From positions 1 to 50,869 of the forward strand of contig JAFLUF010000007.1 of assembly GCA_022508925.1 (NCBI GenBank): a stretch of 50,869 nt of DNA, written 5' to 3'. How positions within the stretch are numbered: the first letter of the stretch is position 1; each line of letters opens with the position of its first letter. Below are positions 25,818 to 34,348 of the stretch, piece after piece. Both the position numbers and the translations under genes were made by a program. Origin of the DNA: Oscillospiraceae bacterium. Lineage in GTDB: Bacteria; Bacillota; Clostridia; Oscillospirales; Ruminococcaceae. Under the pieces are notes generated by a model. It was not told the origin of the DNA and did not search any database. It worked only from the letters and a program-made list of their open reading frames with translations.

Positions 25818-28619
25818 TCAGAAATTCAAACGGATAACGTCCGCACAGCGCTTGCAAAGAGTGGTGAACTCGCCGTCCGCGCCTACCGTGTCGTCCGCCT
25901 TCCAGCATCTCGCGCACGCGGTACCGGCTTTCTTTATCGCCGTAACAGAGCAAGAACCGCCCTTATATTCGCCCTCTCCGCTTGTCAGCACGTTTACCTT
26001 TGATACGATGCACGCTTCGGCAAGGTCGGCTTCCATTGATTTCAGGCTTTCATCGGACGTGTAGATAGAAACCTCCGCCTCCAGCGACTTTCCAATCACC
26101 TTATCCGCGCGCTTCTGCTCGAGCGCGTTAAGAACGTCGTCGCGCACTGCTTTTATCTTCGCCCATTTCTCCTCGTCGGCTTTTACGCCGGTTTTTTCAG
26201 GCATACTGTTAAACGGAACTCCGCGCAGGTCGTCATCTTTTCTGTGCGGCATAAAGCTCCATATCTCGTCAGCCGTAAACGAAAGTATAGGCGCAACAAG
26301 CCTTACTATCGCGTCAAGGATAACGTACATAGCTGTCTGTACAGACCTTCTCGCGGGAGAATCCTTCGCGTCGCAGTACAAAACATCCTTTACGATGTCA
26401 AGATAGAAATTCGACATATCCACAACGCAGAAGCTTATCAAAGCGTGATATGCGAGATAATAATCCATAGCCTCATACGCCGCCATGACCTTTTCAATTA
26501 CCTCGTCAAGACGCGCGAGCGCCCACTTGTCAAGCTCGCGAAGCTCGCTGAAAGCAACCATCTGCGTGTTGGGGTCGAAATCCTTTCCGTCGCTGAGGTT
26601 TCCGAGAATATAACGCGCGGTGTTGCGTATCTTGCGGTAGCTTTCGGAAAGCTGCTTTAGCATATCCTTTGAAACACGTATATCCGCGTGATAATCGAGC
26701 GACGCCACCCACAGGCGCAGAACGTCCGCGCCGAAGTCTTTTATAACTTCCTCGGGGAATATCTGATTTCCCTTTGATTTGTGCATCTGCTGACCGTTTC
26801 CGTCAACTACCCAGCCGTGAGTGCAGACAGCCTTATACGGAGCCTGTCCCGTTGTAGCAACGGAAGTCAGCAGACTCGACTGAAACCAGCCTCTGTACTG
26901 GTCGCAGCCCTCAAGATACATATCCGCCGGCCACGAAAGCTCGGGGCGTTCTTTTAGTACAGCCGCGTGAGTACAGCCGCTGTCAAACCAAACGTCGAAA
27001 ATATCCATTTCCTTTCGGAACTTTTTACCCCCACACTCGCACTTAACGTCCGCGGGAATAAACTCCGAAGGGTCTTTCGCATACCATGCGTCCGAGCTTT
27101 CCTTTCGGAACATATCGGATATTGCTTTTATTGTCGTATCATTTACAACTGTCTTGCCGCAGTCCTCGCAGTAAAGAATGGGAATGGGAACTCCCCACCT
27201 TCTCTGTCTGGATATGCACCAGTCGGAGCGCATATTCACCATGTTCTTGATGCGCTCTTCTCCCCACTCGGGGATCCATTTTACGCCCTCGATAGCCTTT
27301 ATGGTCTCGGGCTTGAACGCGTCTACATTGCAGAACCACTGGTCGGTCGCGCGATAGATTATCGGCTCGTGACAACGCCAACAGTGAGGATACGGGTGGA
27401 CGATGTTCTGAACCGCAAGGAGCGTGTTGTCGTCCTCGAGACGCTGCGCTATGACCTTGTTGGCGTCGCTTGTCTTAAGTCCCGCAAATTCGCCCGCTTC
27501 TTCGGTCAGTATTCCCTTTTCGTTTACGGGAACGATAATGTTGAACAGTCCCTTGTACTTATTGCAGACCTCATAGTCCTCCACACCGAATCCGGGAGCC
27601 GTATGAACACACCCCGTACCGCTGTCGAGCGTAACGTGGTTTCCGACGATTATCGGAGACTTTCTCGGCATAAACGGGTGGTTGGTTTCGATATATTCGA
27701 GGTCGGCGCCCTTAAAGCTGCCGACGGTGCTGTACTTTGAGATACCCACAGCGCTCATTACCGCGTCAACAAGCTCTTGCGCCATAAGCAGATACTCGCC
27801 GTTTGACTTGCTCTGCTCGTCCTCTACATGTACAAGCGTATAGTCGTAATTGGGACCGAGGCAGACAGCAAGGTTTCCGGGAAGCGTCCATGTGGTAGTC
27901 GTCCATATTACGACAGATACCTTTTTGAGGTCGATCCCAAGGTCACTGAACTTTCCCTTGTCGTCAAACAGCGGGAATTTTACATAGATAGAATAGCAAG
28001 GATCGTCCTGGTACTCTATCTCCGCCTCCGCAAGCGCGGTGTTGCAGTCGGCGCACCAATAAACGGGCTTTAATCCCTTGTAGATATAGCCCTTTTTCAT
28101 CATCTCGCCGAATACTTCTACCTGCTTTGCCTCAAACTCGGGCTTTATTGTAAGATACGGGTCGTCGAAATCGCCCCACACGCCGAGCCTTTTAAACTGA
28201 GCCTTCTGCTCGTCAAGGCAGGACAAAGCAAACTGACGGCAGCTTTTGCGAAGCTCTACGGGAGAGACCTGTCCGCTGTCAACGCCAAGCTGCTTTATTG
28301 CCTTAAGCTCGATAGGAAGTCCGTGACAGTCCCAACCGGGAACATAATTCGCGTTAAATCCCGTCATAGACTTGTATTTTACGATAATGTCCTTTAAAAC
28401 CTTATTAAGCGCCGTTCCGAGGTGGATATTTCCGTTGGCGTAAGGGGGACCGTCGTGCAGAGTATAAGAAGGCTTTCCCTTATTCTTTTCCGAAAGCGCG
28501 TAATAAAGCCGTTCCTGCTCCCATTTTTCGAGCATCTCCGGCTCTCTTTTAGGGAGATTTGCGCGCATGGGAAATTCTGTCTGCGGCAGATTTACAGTGC
28601 TGTTGATATCGACTTGCAT
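25818..28619 (-). CDS. ileS: Isoleucyl-tRNA synthetase
   Basis: ORF 933 aa; 'LHDGPPYANGNIHLGTALNK', 'YVPGWDCHGLPIE', 'HKSKGN', C-terminal zinc motif 'CARCWKADDTVGADGEFTTLCKRC'. Confidence 0.97.
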   Translation of the reverse strand: MQVDINSTVNLPQTEFPMRANLPKREPEMLEKWEQERLYYALSEKNKGKPSYTLHDGPPYANGNIHLGTALNKVLKDIIVKYKSMTGFNANYVPGWDCHGLPIELKAIKQLGVDSGQVSPVELRKSCRQFALSCLDEQKAQFKRLGVWGDFDDPYLTIKPEFEAKQVEVFGEMMKKGYIYKGLKPVYWCADCNTALAEAEIEYQDDPCYSIYVKFPLFDDKGKFSDLGIDLKKVSVVIWTTTTWTLPGNLAVCLGPNYDYTLVHVEDEQSKSNGEYLLMAQELVDAVMSAVGISKYSTVGSFKGADLEYIETNHPFMPRKSPIIVGNHVTLDSGTGCVHTAPGFGVEDYEVCNKYKGLFNIIVPVNEKGILTEEAGEFAGLKTSDANKVIAQRLEDDNTLLAVQNIVHPYPHCWRCHEPIIYRATDQWFCNVDAFKPETIKAIEGVKWIPEWGEERIKNMVNMRSDWCISRQRRWGVPIPILYCEDCGKTVVNDTTIKAISDMFRKESSDAWYAKDPSEFIPADVKCECGGKKFRKEMDIFDVWFDSGCTHAAVLKERPELSWPADMYLEGCDQYRGWFQSSLLTSVATTGQAPYKAVCTHGWVVDGNGQQMHKSKGNQIFPEEVIKDFGADVLRLWVASLDYHADIRVSKDMLKQLSESYRKIRNTARYILGNLSDGKDFDPNTQMVAFSELRELDKWALARLDEVIEKVMAAYEAMDYYLAYHALISFCVVDMSNFYLDIVKDVLYCDAKDSPARRSVQTAMYVILDAIVRLVAPILSFTADEIWSFMPHRKDDDLRGVPFNSMPEKTGVKADEEKWAKIKAVRDDVLNALEQKRADKVIGKSLEAEVSIYTSDESLKSMEADLAEACIVSKVNVLTSGEGEYKGGSCSVTAIKKAGTACARCWKADDTVGADGEFTTLCKRCADVIRLNF

Positions 28620-28644
28620 ATAGCTGACTCCTCAGGTTATTTCT

Positions 28645-29571
28645 TTATTTATTATCGTTATTCTTACCGAACTTCAACTCGCCGCGGCGGATAGGCTTTG
28701 CCTCTGCCGTATTTGAATTGAAGAAAGGAAGATTGTTTTCCGCTGTCTTTTCAGGCACGGTCTTTTCAGCCGTCTTTTTACTATCCGCGTTTTCAGGCGC
28801 GCTGTGCTGAGACTTATCCTGTTTTTTCTTGTTGTTTTCATTTCTCTGCTGCATCGCGGCGTTCTTTGCCGCAGCCGCCTTTTCCGCGGCTGCCGCTCTT
28901 TCAGAGGCGGCCTTTTCCTCGGCTTCTTTCTTTCTGCGCTCCTCTTCGCGCTTTTCGACCTGTGCGGACACTCTCTCTACATAGTCGTTCTCACACTTTT
29001 CGGGAAGCGACTGTATAAGACGTATATGCTCCTCATAGCTGTCGAGGATCCTTTGTCTGTATTCATTTGTCTCTCTTCTGGTTTCCTGAAGGATATTTTC
29101 CTGGATCTCCTGCTGCTTATCCATAATGGCCTTGATCTCATCGGCCTTCTTCTGCGCGGCAGACACTATCCTTTCGGCGGTTTCCTCAGCATCCTTACGG
29201 GTTTTTTCAGAATACTCGTTTGCGTCGTTTATGGTTTTTTCGCTCTGAGCCTTTGTTTCCGCAAGCTTCTTAGCGATGCTTTCGTTTGTTTCCTTTGTAA
29301 GTTTTTCAGCGGAAGCTTTTGACTCGGCAACAATGGCGTTACCCTGTTTCTGCGCGATAAGCAGAGCGTCCTTGAGAGCTTCTTCGTCGTCGCGATACTC
29401 GCGTATCTTATCGGCAAGGACCTCAAGCTTGCGCTCAAGCTCGCCGTTTTCCTTCTGAAGCTTTGCAAACTCTTCCGAAACCTCTGTCAAAAACAAGTCG
29501 ACCTCTTCGGTTTTATAACCGTTAAAGGGCGCCTTTTCAAAATGCTTTCCTATAATTTCTTTTGCGTTCAT
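28645..29571 (-). CDS. divIVA: DivIVA domain protein
   Basis: ORF 308 aa; 'MNAKEIIGKHFEKAPFNGYKTEEVDLFLTEVSEEFAKLQKEN' followed by long coiled coil; located between ylmH and ileS. Confidence 0.93.
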   Translation of the reverse strand: MNAKEIIGKHFEKAPFNGYKTEEVDLFLTEVSEEFAKLQKENGELERKLEVLADKIREYRDDEEALKDALLIAQKQGNAIVAESKASAEKLTKETNESIAKKLAETKAQSEKTINDANEYSEKTRKDAEETAERIVSAAQKKADEIKAIMDKQQEIQENILQETRRETNEYRQRILDSYEEHIRLIQSLPEKCENDYVERVSAQVEKREEERRKKEAEEKAASERAAAAEKAAAAKNAAMQQRNENNKKKQDKSQHSAPENADSKKTAEKTVPEKTAENNLPFFNSNTAEAKPIRRGELKFGKNNDNK

Positions 29572-29623
29572 TTAAAACTTCCTTCCAAATTATTCACGCG
29601 AAACGCGCCGTTATGCTTTTATA

Positions 29624-29652
29624 ACAAAAAAACACACCGGGCATAGCCCGGT
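29624..29652 (-). terminator. Intrinsic terminator (possible attenuator) in the ylmH-divIVA gap
   Basis: Minus strand ACCGGGC-TAT-GCCCGGT followed by GTGTTTTTTTG; preceded by a 13-bp hairpin ATAGGAATTGCAG/CTGCAATTCCTAT (29661-29673 / 29684-29696). Confidence 0.8.
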
Positions 29653-29754
29653 CCGTTCTCATAGGAATTGCAGCCATATCTGCCTGCAATTCCTATAAAA
29701 ACAGCTTTTACTTACTCTCCGTCAATAAAGCGCAAACCTAATAAAGAGAAATCA

Positions 29755-30525
29755 TCAGACGTACTTTTCGATTTCCACATGGATGCGTCCTTTTTTTGAC
29801 ACTCCGACAATTTTCGACACCTTAAATTTTCCGTACCCTCTTATCGAGAGCACAGAATTCTCACTCACGGTTTTACTTACTTCAAGACACACCGAAAAAT
29901 CCGCACTGACGAGCCCGCTTTTGACGAGCGAAGCGGATTTATCCCTTGATGCATTTGTACAAGCGCCTACTATACAATCCAGCCGCATAGACGGCACGCT
30001 CGCCGTAAATCTGACCGGCTCGGGCTTTTCGATCGGTACAGTCAGCTTGTCCTCAGCGCAGACCCCGACATTTCCGATTTTTGTTATTCCGAGTATCAGA
30101 TCGGCCTCGGCCTCTAAACAGAACACCGCCCCGCCGCCTTTGTTAACAACAATATCCCCCACAGTCCCGCGCTTTATCCCCAGGGACATTATCGCCCCGA
30201 GAAAATCGCGGTGGGAAAGCTTGTCACGCTCGCGAAAAGCAAACGAAACAGCGCGTATGGGAAACAGTCCGTTTTTCGCGTCACCGGCAAAATCCTCGCC
30301 GTAGGTGCTCTCGAAAAAACCGCACACTGTCCTCGACGCTCCCTCATACCCTCCGAAAAACACAGGAATTGCGTCCTCCGTCCGCGCCGTTTCCGCCGCT
30401 ATCGCCGCTTCTCTTTCATTAAGAAACGCCGAAAAGCGCGGGACACCCGATCTGAGGCTAAGAGCTATCAAATCGGAAATATGCGCGGACAGATAACGCT
30501 CATCTTCTGTTAATTCAAACGGCAT
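29755..30525 (-). CDS. ylmH: YlmH family RNA-binding (S4 domain) protein
   Basis: ORF 256 aa; 'DKLSHRDFLGAIMSLGIKRGTVGDIVVNKGGGAVFCLEAEAD', S4-like 'MRLDCIVGACTNASRDKSASLVKSGLVSADF'. Confidence 0.93.
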   Translation of the reverse strand: MPFELTEDERYLSAHISDLIALSLRSGVPRFSAFLNEREAAIAAETARTEDAIPVFFGGYEGASRTVCGFFESTYGEDFAGDAKNGLFPIRAVSFAFRERDKLSHRDFLGAIMSLGIKRGTVGDIVVNKGGGAVFCLEAEADLILGITKIGNVGVCAEDKLTVPIEKPEPVRFTASVPSMRLDCIVGACTNASRDKSASLVKSGLVSADFSVCLEVSKTVSENSVLSIRGYGKFKVSKIVGVSKKGRIHVEIEKYV

Positions 30526-30530
30526 AGAGC

Positions 30531-30971
30531 TTAATCAATGGTGTCAATGAGATCGACATTCTTCGGAGCCGCCGCATAGCAGTAAGCGTCAACCTTTTTG
30601 ATGTCGCCCTGGAAAGCCGCCGTTACACCTGTCATAAAGTCTACGATCCTTATGCAGATATCGTTGGAAAGTCCGTTAAGATTGATGAAAATAACGGTTC
30701 CCTCACGGATAAGGTCAACGGCTACCTCAATTACCTCCTCATAGCTCTTGGGCTTGAGAATTTTGATCTTAGCCGGAGAAGCGCTTCCCGTGCCGATATT
30801 TACAAACTTAGAGCCTGAGGTGCTTGTGTAAGGCTTGGGCTCGCTGTATGAAGAGTATGCCTCCTCGTTTGTTACAGCGCTCGAAGAGGTGTCATAGGAC
30901 TCGCTTTCGTAATCTACAAAGCCCTCTCCTTCTTCAGCCACCCCAAACAAATTCTTGAAAAATCCTGCCAT
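30531..30971 (-). CDS. sepF: Cell division protein SepF
   Basis: ORF 146 aa; 'IKILKPKSYEEVIEVAVDLIREGTVIFINLNGLSNDICIRIVDFMTGVTAAFQGDIKKVDAYCYAAAPKNV'. Confidence 0.95.
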   Translation of the reverse strand: MAGFFKNLFGVAEEGEGFVDYESESYDTSSSAVTNEEAYSSYSEPKPYTSTSGSKFVNIGTGSASPAKIKILKPKSYEEVIEVAVDLIREGTVIFINLNGLSNDICIRIVDFMTGVTAAFQGDIKKVDAYCYAAAPKNVDLIDTID

Positions 30972-30995
30972 TTTAAATTTCCTCCCAATTATTTT

Positions 30996-31700
30996 TTAAT
31001 GTATCGCATATTTCCTCTGCCCGAAAAGCGCTGAACCTATCCGGACAATGGTTGCCCCGTACTTAATCGCCGCCTGATAATCTCCCGACATTCCCATCGA
31101 AAGCGTATCAAACAGCCCCCCGTTTTGCGAAGCCTTTATGTTTTCATAAAGCTCCTGCATACGCGCGAAAACTTCCTCCCCGCAGCCCGCGGGCGGAATT
31201 GTCATCAGACCTCTCAGCCTGACGTTTTCAAACCGCGAAATTTCCCCGCAGAAGTCCTTTGCCTTCTCAGCCGAAATTCCGCCCTTTGTTTCTTCTTCGC
31301 CTATATTTATCTCGGCGAGTATATCCATGATCCTTCCGTGCTGCGCGGCGCGGCGGTCTATCTCTTCCGCCAGACGCACACTGTCAACAGAATGTATCAT
31401 TGAAACCTTATCTATAATGTACTTTACCTTGTTTGTCTGAAGTCCGCCTATGAAATGGACCTCGGCTTTAGCGTAGCTATCGCGCTTTTCAAGGTATTCC
31501 TGAACGCGGTTCTCGCCAAGCAGCTTAACGCCCAGCCCCACCGCGAAATTTACCCTTTCGGGCGGCACCGTCTTTGTAACCGCCATTATCCTGACCTCGT
31601 CGCGGCGGTTTGCCAAAGCCTTTGCCTTGTCTATATTCCCGCGGATAATCCCGTAGTTCTCACGGATATCGGGAAAGTCCGTCTCACACAATCTTTCCAT
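30996..31700 (-). CDS. YggS family pyridoxal phosphate homeostasis protein (ORF track start 31835; likely ATG 31700)
   Basis: 'IMAVTKTVPPERVNFAVGLGVKLLGENRVQEYLEKRD', 'HFIGGLQTNKVKYI', 'LSMGMSGDYQAAIKYGATIVRIGSALFGQRKY'. Confidence 0.95.
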   Translation of the reverse strand: MERLCETDFPDIRENYGIIRGNIDKAKALANRRDEVRIMAVTKTVPPERVNFAVGLGVKLLGENRVQEYLEKRDSYAKAEVHFIGGLQTNKVKYIIDKVSMIHSVDSVRLAEEIDRRAAQHGRIMDILAEINIGEEETKGGISAEKAKDFCGEISRFENVRLRGLMTIPPAGCGEEVFARMQELYENIKASQNGGLFDTLSMGMSGDYQAAIKYGATIVRIGSALFGQRKYAIH

Positions 31701-32895
31701 CGTACAGTTCCTTGCCCTCGACAACAATGCTGTCATAAAGCTTGAGATAATCGTCACCCGTCTCCTGTCTGCAGATAACGTAATCCTCGCCCCAGTATTC
31801 AACGCTGACTTTCTTAAACAACAGCGTATTGTCACGTTTTACATAAACCCCAAGCTCGCCGCTTTCGTTTTCACGAAGCGCGCTTCTTGAAACGCGAAGT
31901 CCTCCGTAGCTTTTCAGCACCAGCTTAAAGCTTGCGGTACGCGAGGACATAGTTTCGGAAACAAGATTATCGCACTCAAAAACGTAGATCGCCTTTCCGT
32001 CCGAACAGTCTCTTATTGAAATAACATCGACATTCATAAGCCTCGAGCTCGAGCCTATGCGGACCACAACCTCCGAACCCGAGCCTATCCCGAACATCTT
32101 GTCCTTTTCAATAACCGCCGCCGCTCTCCAGTGATAATCCGAAACAAGCTTTCCGATTATGTACGGGTCTGTTGATTTTGACGGGTTTTCAACAATTCCG
32201 TTGATCATCGCTTCAGTCAGAAGATCGATGTCGGAATAGCCAAACTCGCCCTCATAACCGTCGGCGCTGCTTACAAAATACCCGGCGCCGCCCGCGTATA
32301 CATCGTAAAGTCCGCCGGAAATACGTGCGTTAAGCTCGGATATCCTGCGCCTTAACGACGCTTTTTTTTCATCATATCCGTCACTTTCCTTGAGAGTGAT
32401 CTCACGCTTGCACATCGCGCACAGTAAATTATTTCTGTACTGAGACGCGCCCGCGAAATCGCCGCCGGCTATACTGTCTATTATAGACGAGTGACTTTCA
32501 TTTATCTGAGCGGAAATAGCCTCAAGCTGAGAATTATCCGTTCCCAAAAGCTTTTCCGCGTCTTCAAGCATTTCTATCTGGGTCTCGAGCTGTTCGACCT
32601 CGCGCTTATACGCGATATCCGAGCTGTTCTTGTAACGTCTTGCGATGACCGTGCTTTTCCCGACCTTTATACCGTCCGCGTATTCGTAGCACAAAATACC
32701 CGTACTGTTGTCATACACAACGGTCTCATCGCGCAAAAACACGGCTTCAAACGGTATCTCCTCATCGAAATTATAACTGAGCGCCGTTTCGGTTTTGACC
32801 GAGCTGCCCCCGACGAAAAAGATCTGTCCTACCGCAACAAGAATGACAAAAGCCGAAACAATAAACAGCACAACCCTTGTCCAAGCTGAATTCAC
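31684..32895 (-). CDS. HlyD family periplasmic adaptor-like protein
   Basis: ORF 403 aa; single N-terminal TM, central coiled coil, beta-barrel-like C-terminus; located upstream of yggS-sepF. Confidence 0.65.
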   Translation of the reverse strand: MNSAWTRVVLFIVSAFVILVAVGQIFFVGGSSVKTETALSYNFDEEIPFEAVFLRDETVVYDNSTGILCYEYADGIKVGKSTVIARRYKNSSDIAYKREVEQLETQIEMLEDAEKLLGTDNSQLEAISAQINESHSSIIDSIAGGDFAGASQYRNNLLCAMCKREITLKESDGYDEKKASLRRRISELNARISGGLYDVYAGGAGYFVSSADGYEGEFGYSDIDLLTEAMINGIVENPSKSTDPYIIGKLVSDYHWRAAAVIEKDKMFGIGSGSEVVVRIGSSSRLMNVDVISIRDCSDGKAIYVFECDNLVSETMSSRTASFKLVLKSYGGLRVSRSALRENESGELGVYVKRDNTLLFKKVSVEYWGEDYVICRQETGDDYLKLYDSIVVEGKELYDGKIV

Positions 32896-32927
32896 CTAAA
32901 AGCTCACCTCCGCGTCAGAAAGAGAGC

Positions 32928-33173
32928 TTATACCTCGTCGCCCTTATCGTAAGCGTCAAGTATCGAAACAGGTTTAAACGGCGTGATAGTGGAAATAGCG
33001 TGCTTGTAGATCAAGTTCTGCTTTCCGTCGGTATCAAGAATGACAGTATAGTTGTCAAACCCCTTTACGATCCCCTTAAACTGAAACCCGTTCGTGATGT
33101 AGATAGTAACGGGAATCTTATCCTTACGCGCCTGGTTAAGGAAAACGTCCTGTAAATTGATGTCTTTTGCCAT
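32928..33173 (-). CDS. hfq: RNA chaperone Hfq
   Basis: 81 aa; '[60 protein letters not shown]'. Confidence 0.97.
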   Translation of the reverse strand: MAKDINLQDVFLNQARKDKIPVTIYITNGFQFKGIVKGFDNYTVILDTDGKQNLIYKHAISTITPFKPVSILDAYDKGDEV

Positions 33174-33283
33174 ATTATATCACCTTTTCTCTCTGTATTG
33201 AAAGCGGAATTTCCAAAGGAAAACCGCGTTTCATCGGCATTGCGTCCGTAAAAAAGCAGACACTCCCCCAACTATATAGATAC

Positions 33284-33292
33284 AGTATAACA
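33284..33292 (-). promoter_or_regulatory. Candidate extended -10 promoter for hfq
   Basis: Minus strand TGT-TATACT, in an AT-rich 200-bp gap between miaA and hfq; no convincing -35. Confidence 0.35.
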
Positions 33293-33374
33293 TATTCTTT
33301 CAAAAAATTCTATACTTTTTTTATAATTTTTAGAGTTTTTTTCATAAAAATGCAACAAATTTTAAAAATTTATC

Positions 33375-34331
33375 CTAATTTTGCATGGAATTTTCCAATT
33401 TCTGTAAATTGTCGTCAATTATCCGCCTTGCTTTTGCAACAATTTCACAAAGACCATCGCCGTTTTCAATGATAAGTTTGTGAATTCTGTCATCACGACG
33501 AAACCATGTCAGTTGTCTTTTAGCATACTGCCGTGTGCGCAGTTTTAACTCGTCCGTGCATTCCTCAAGCGTTTTTTCGCCGCTAAAGAACGGATAAAGC
33601 TCCTTTATGCCTATTGCCTGAGCGGCTGTAGGACGGTTTTTCTGCGAAAAGCAGATGCGCGCTTCTTCCGCAAGTCCGCGCTCTATCATCTCATCTACTC
33701 GTCTGTTTATACGGGTTTTAAGCTGTTCGCGGTCAGCGAAATCAAGCGTTATCATTATAAATTCATACGGCGACGGATTTTTCCTTGAGTTTATTTTCGC
33801 CTCGGATATCGTATGTCCCGTGGTTTTATAGACCTCAAGCGCGCGGATAATTCTTCCGACGTTGTTTTCATGGAGCGCTCCGGCGGTTTCGGGATCGACC
33901 TCCCTCAGCTTTTCAAGAAGCGCCGCCGAGCCGTTTTCCTCAGCAAATCGGCGCATTTCCTCCCGAAACCCATGATCCTGCCCGCTTTCGTCAAACGTCA
34001 GATTATCGACAAACGAGCTGATATACAGCCCCGTTCCGCCGCATATTATCGGGATTTTCCCCCTGCCGAGTATCTCGTCCGCTTTTTCCTTGCAGAGCTT
34101 TACATAATCCGCGACCGAAAAGCTTTCGGACGGATCAAGAAAATTCATCAGATGATGCGGTATCCCCTGCTGTTCTTCGGCGGTCGCTTTTGCGGAGGCG
34201 ATGTCCATATCGGTGTATATCTGCATACTGTCCGCCGAGATGATCTCGCCGCCGTATATCTTCGCAAGCTCAACGGAAAGCGCGGTCTTACCCGAAGCGG
34301 TAGGACCGCAAACAACGATTATCTTATTCAC
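33375..34331 (-). CDS. miaA: tRNA dimethylallyltransferase (ORF track start 34424; likely GTG 34331)
   Basis: 'IIVVCGPTASGKTALSVELAKIYGGEIISADSMQIYTDMDIASAKATAEEQQGIPHHLMNFLDP'; AGAGAGG Shine-Dalgarno before GTG. Confidence 0.96.
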   Translation of the reverse strand: MNKIIVVCGPTASGKTALSVELAKIYGGEIISADSMQIYTDMDIASAKATAEEQQGIPHHLMNFLDPSESFSVADYVKLCKEKADEILGRGKIPIICGGTGLYISSFVDNLTFDESGQDHGFREEMRRFAEENGSAALLEKLREVDPETAGALHENNVGRIIRALEVYKTTGHTISEAKINSRKNPSPYEFIMITLDFADREQLKTRINRRVDEMIERGLAEEARICFSQKNRPTAAQAIGIKELYPFFSGEKTLEECTDELKLRTRQYAKRQLTWFRRDDRIHKLIIENGDGLCEIVAKARRIIDDNLQKLENSMQN

Positions 34332-34348
34332 AAAACAACCTCTCTGCG

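Noticed and set aside
26967-27740. Long antisense ORFs inside coding genes (e.g. 5361-6236, 15995-16735, 18319-19041, 21841-22587, 26967-27740, 42881-43573)
   Set aside because: They lie opposite well-supported genes (rnr, M20 peptidase, FtsK-like, transketolase, ileS, recD2), show no recognisable domains, and have Arg/Cys/Ser-rich composition typical of codon-bias shadows.
29572-29754. T-box riboswitch for ileS in the divIVA leader
   Set aside because: No T-box antiterminator signature (UGGNACCGCG) or clear specifier loop, and the stretch is too short; only a terminator plus one hairpin is supported.
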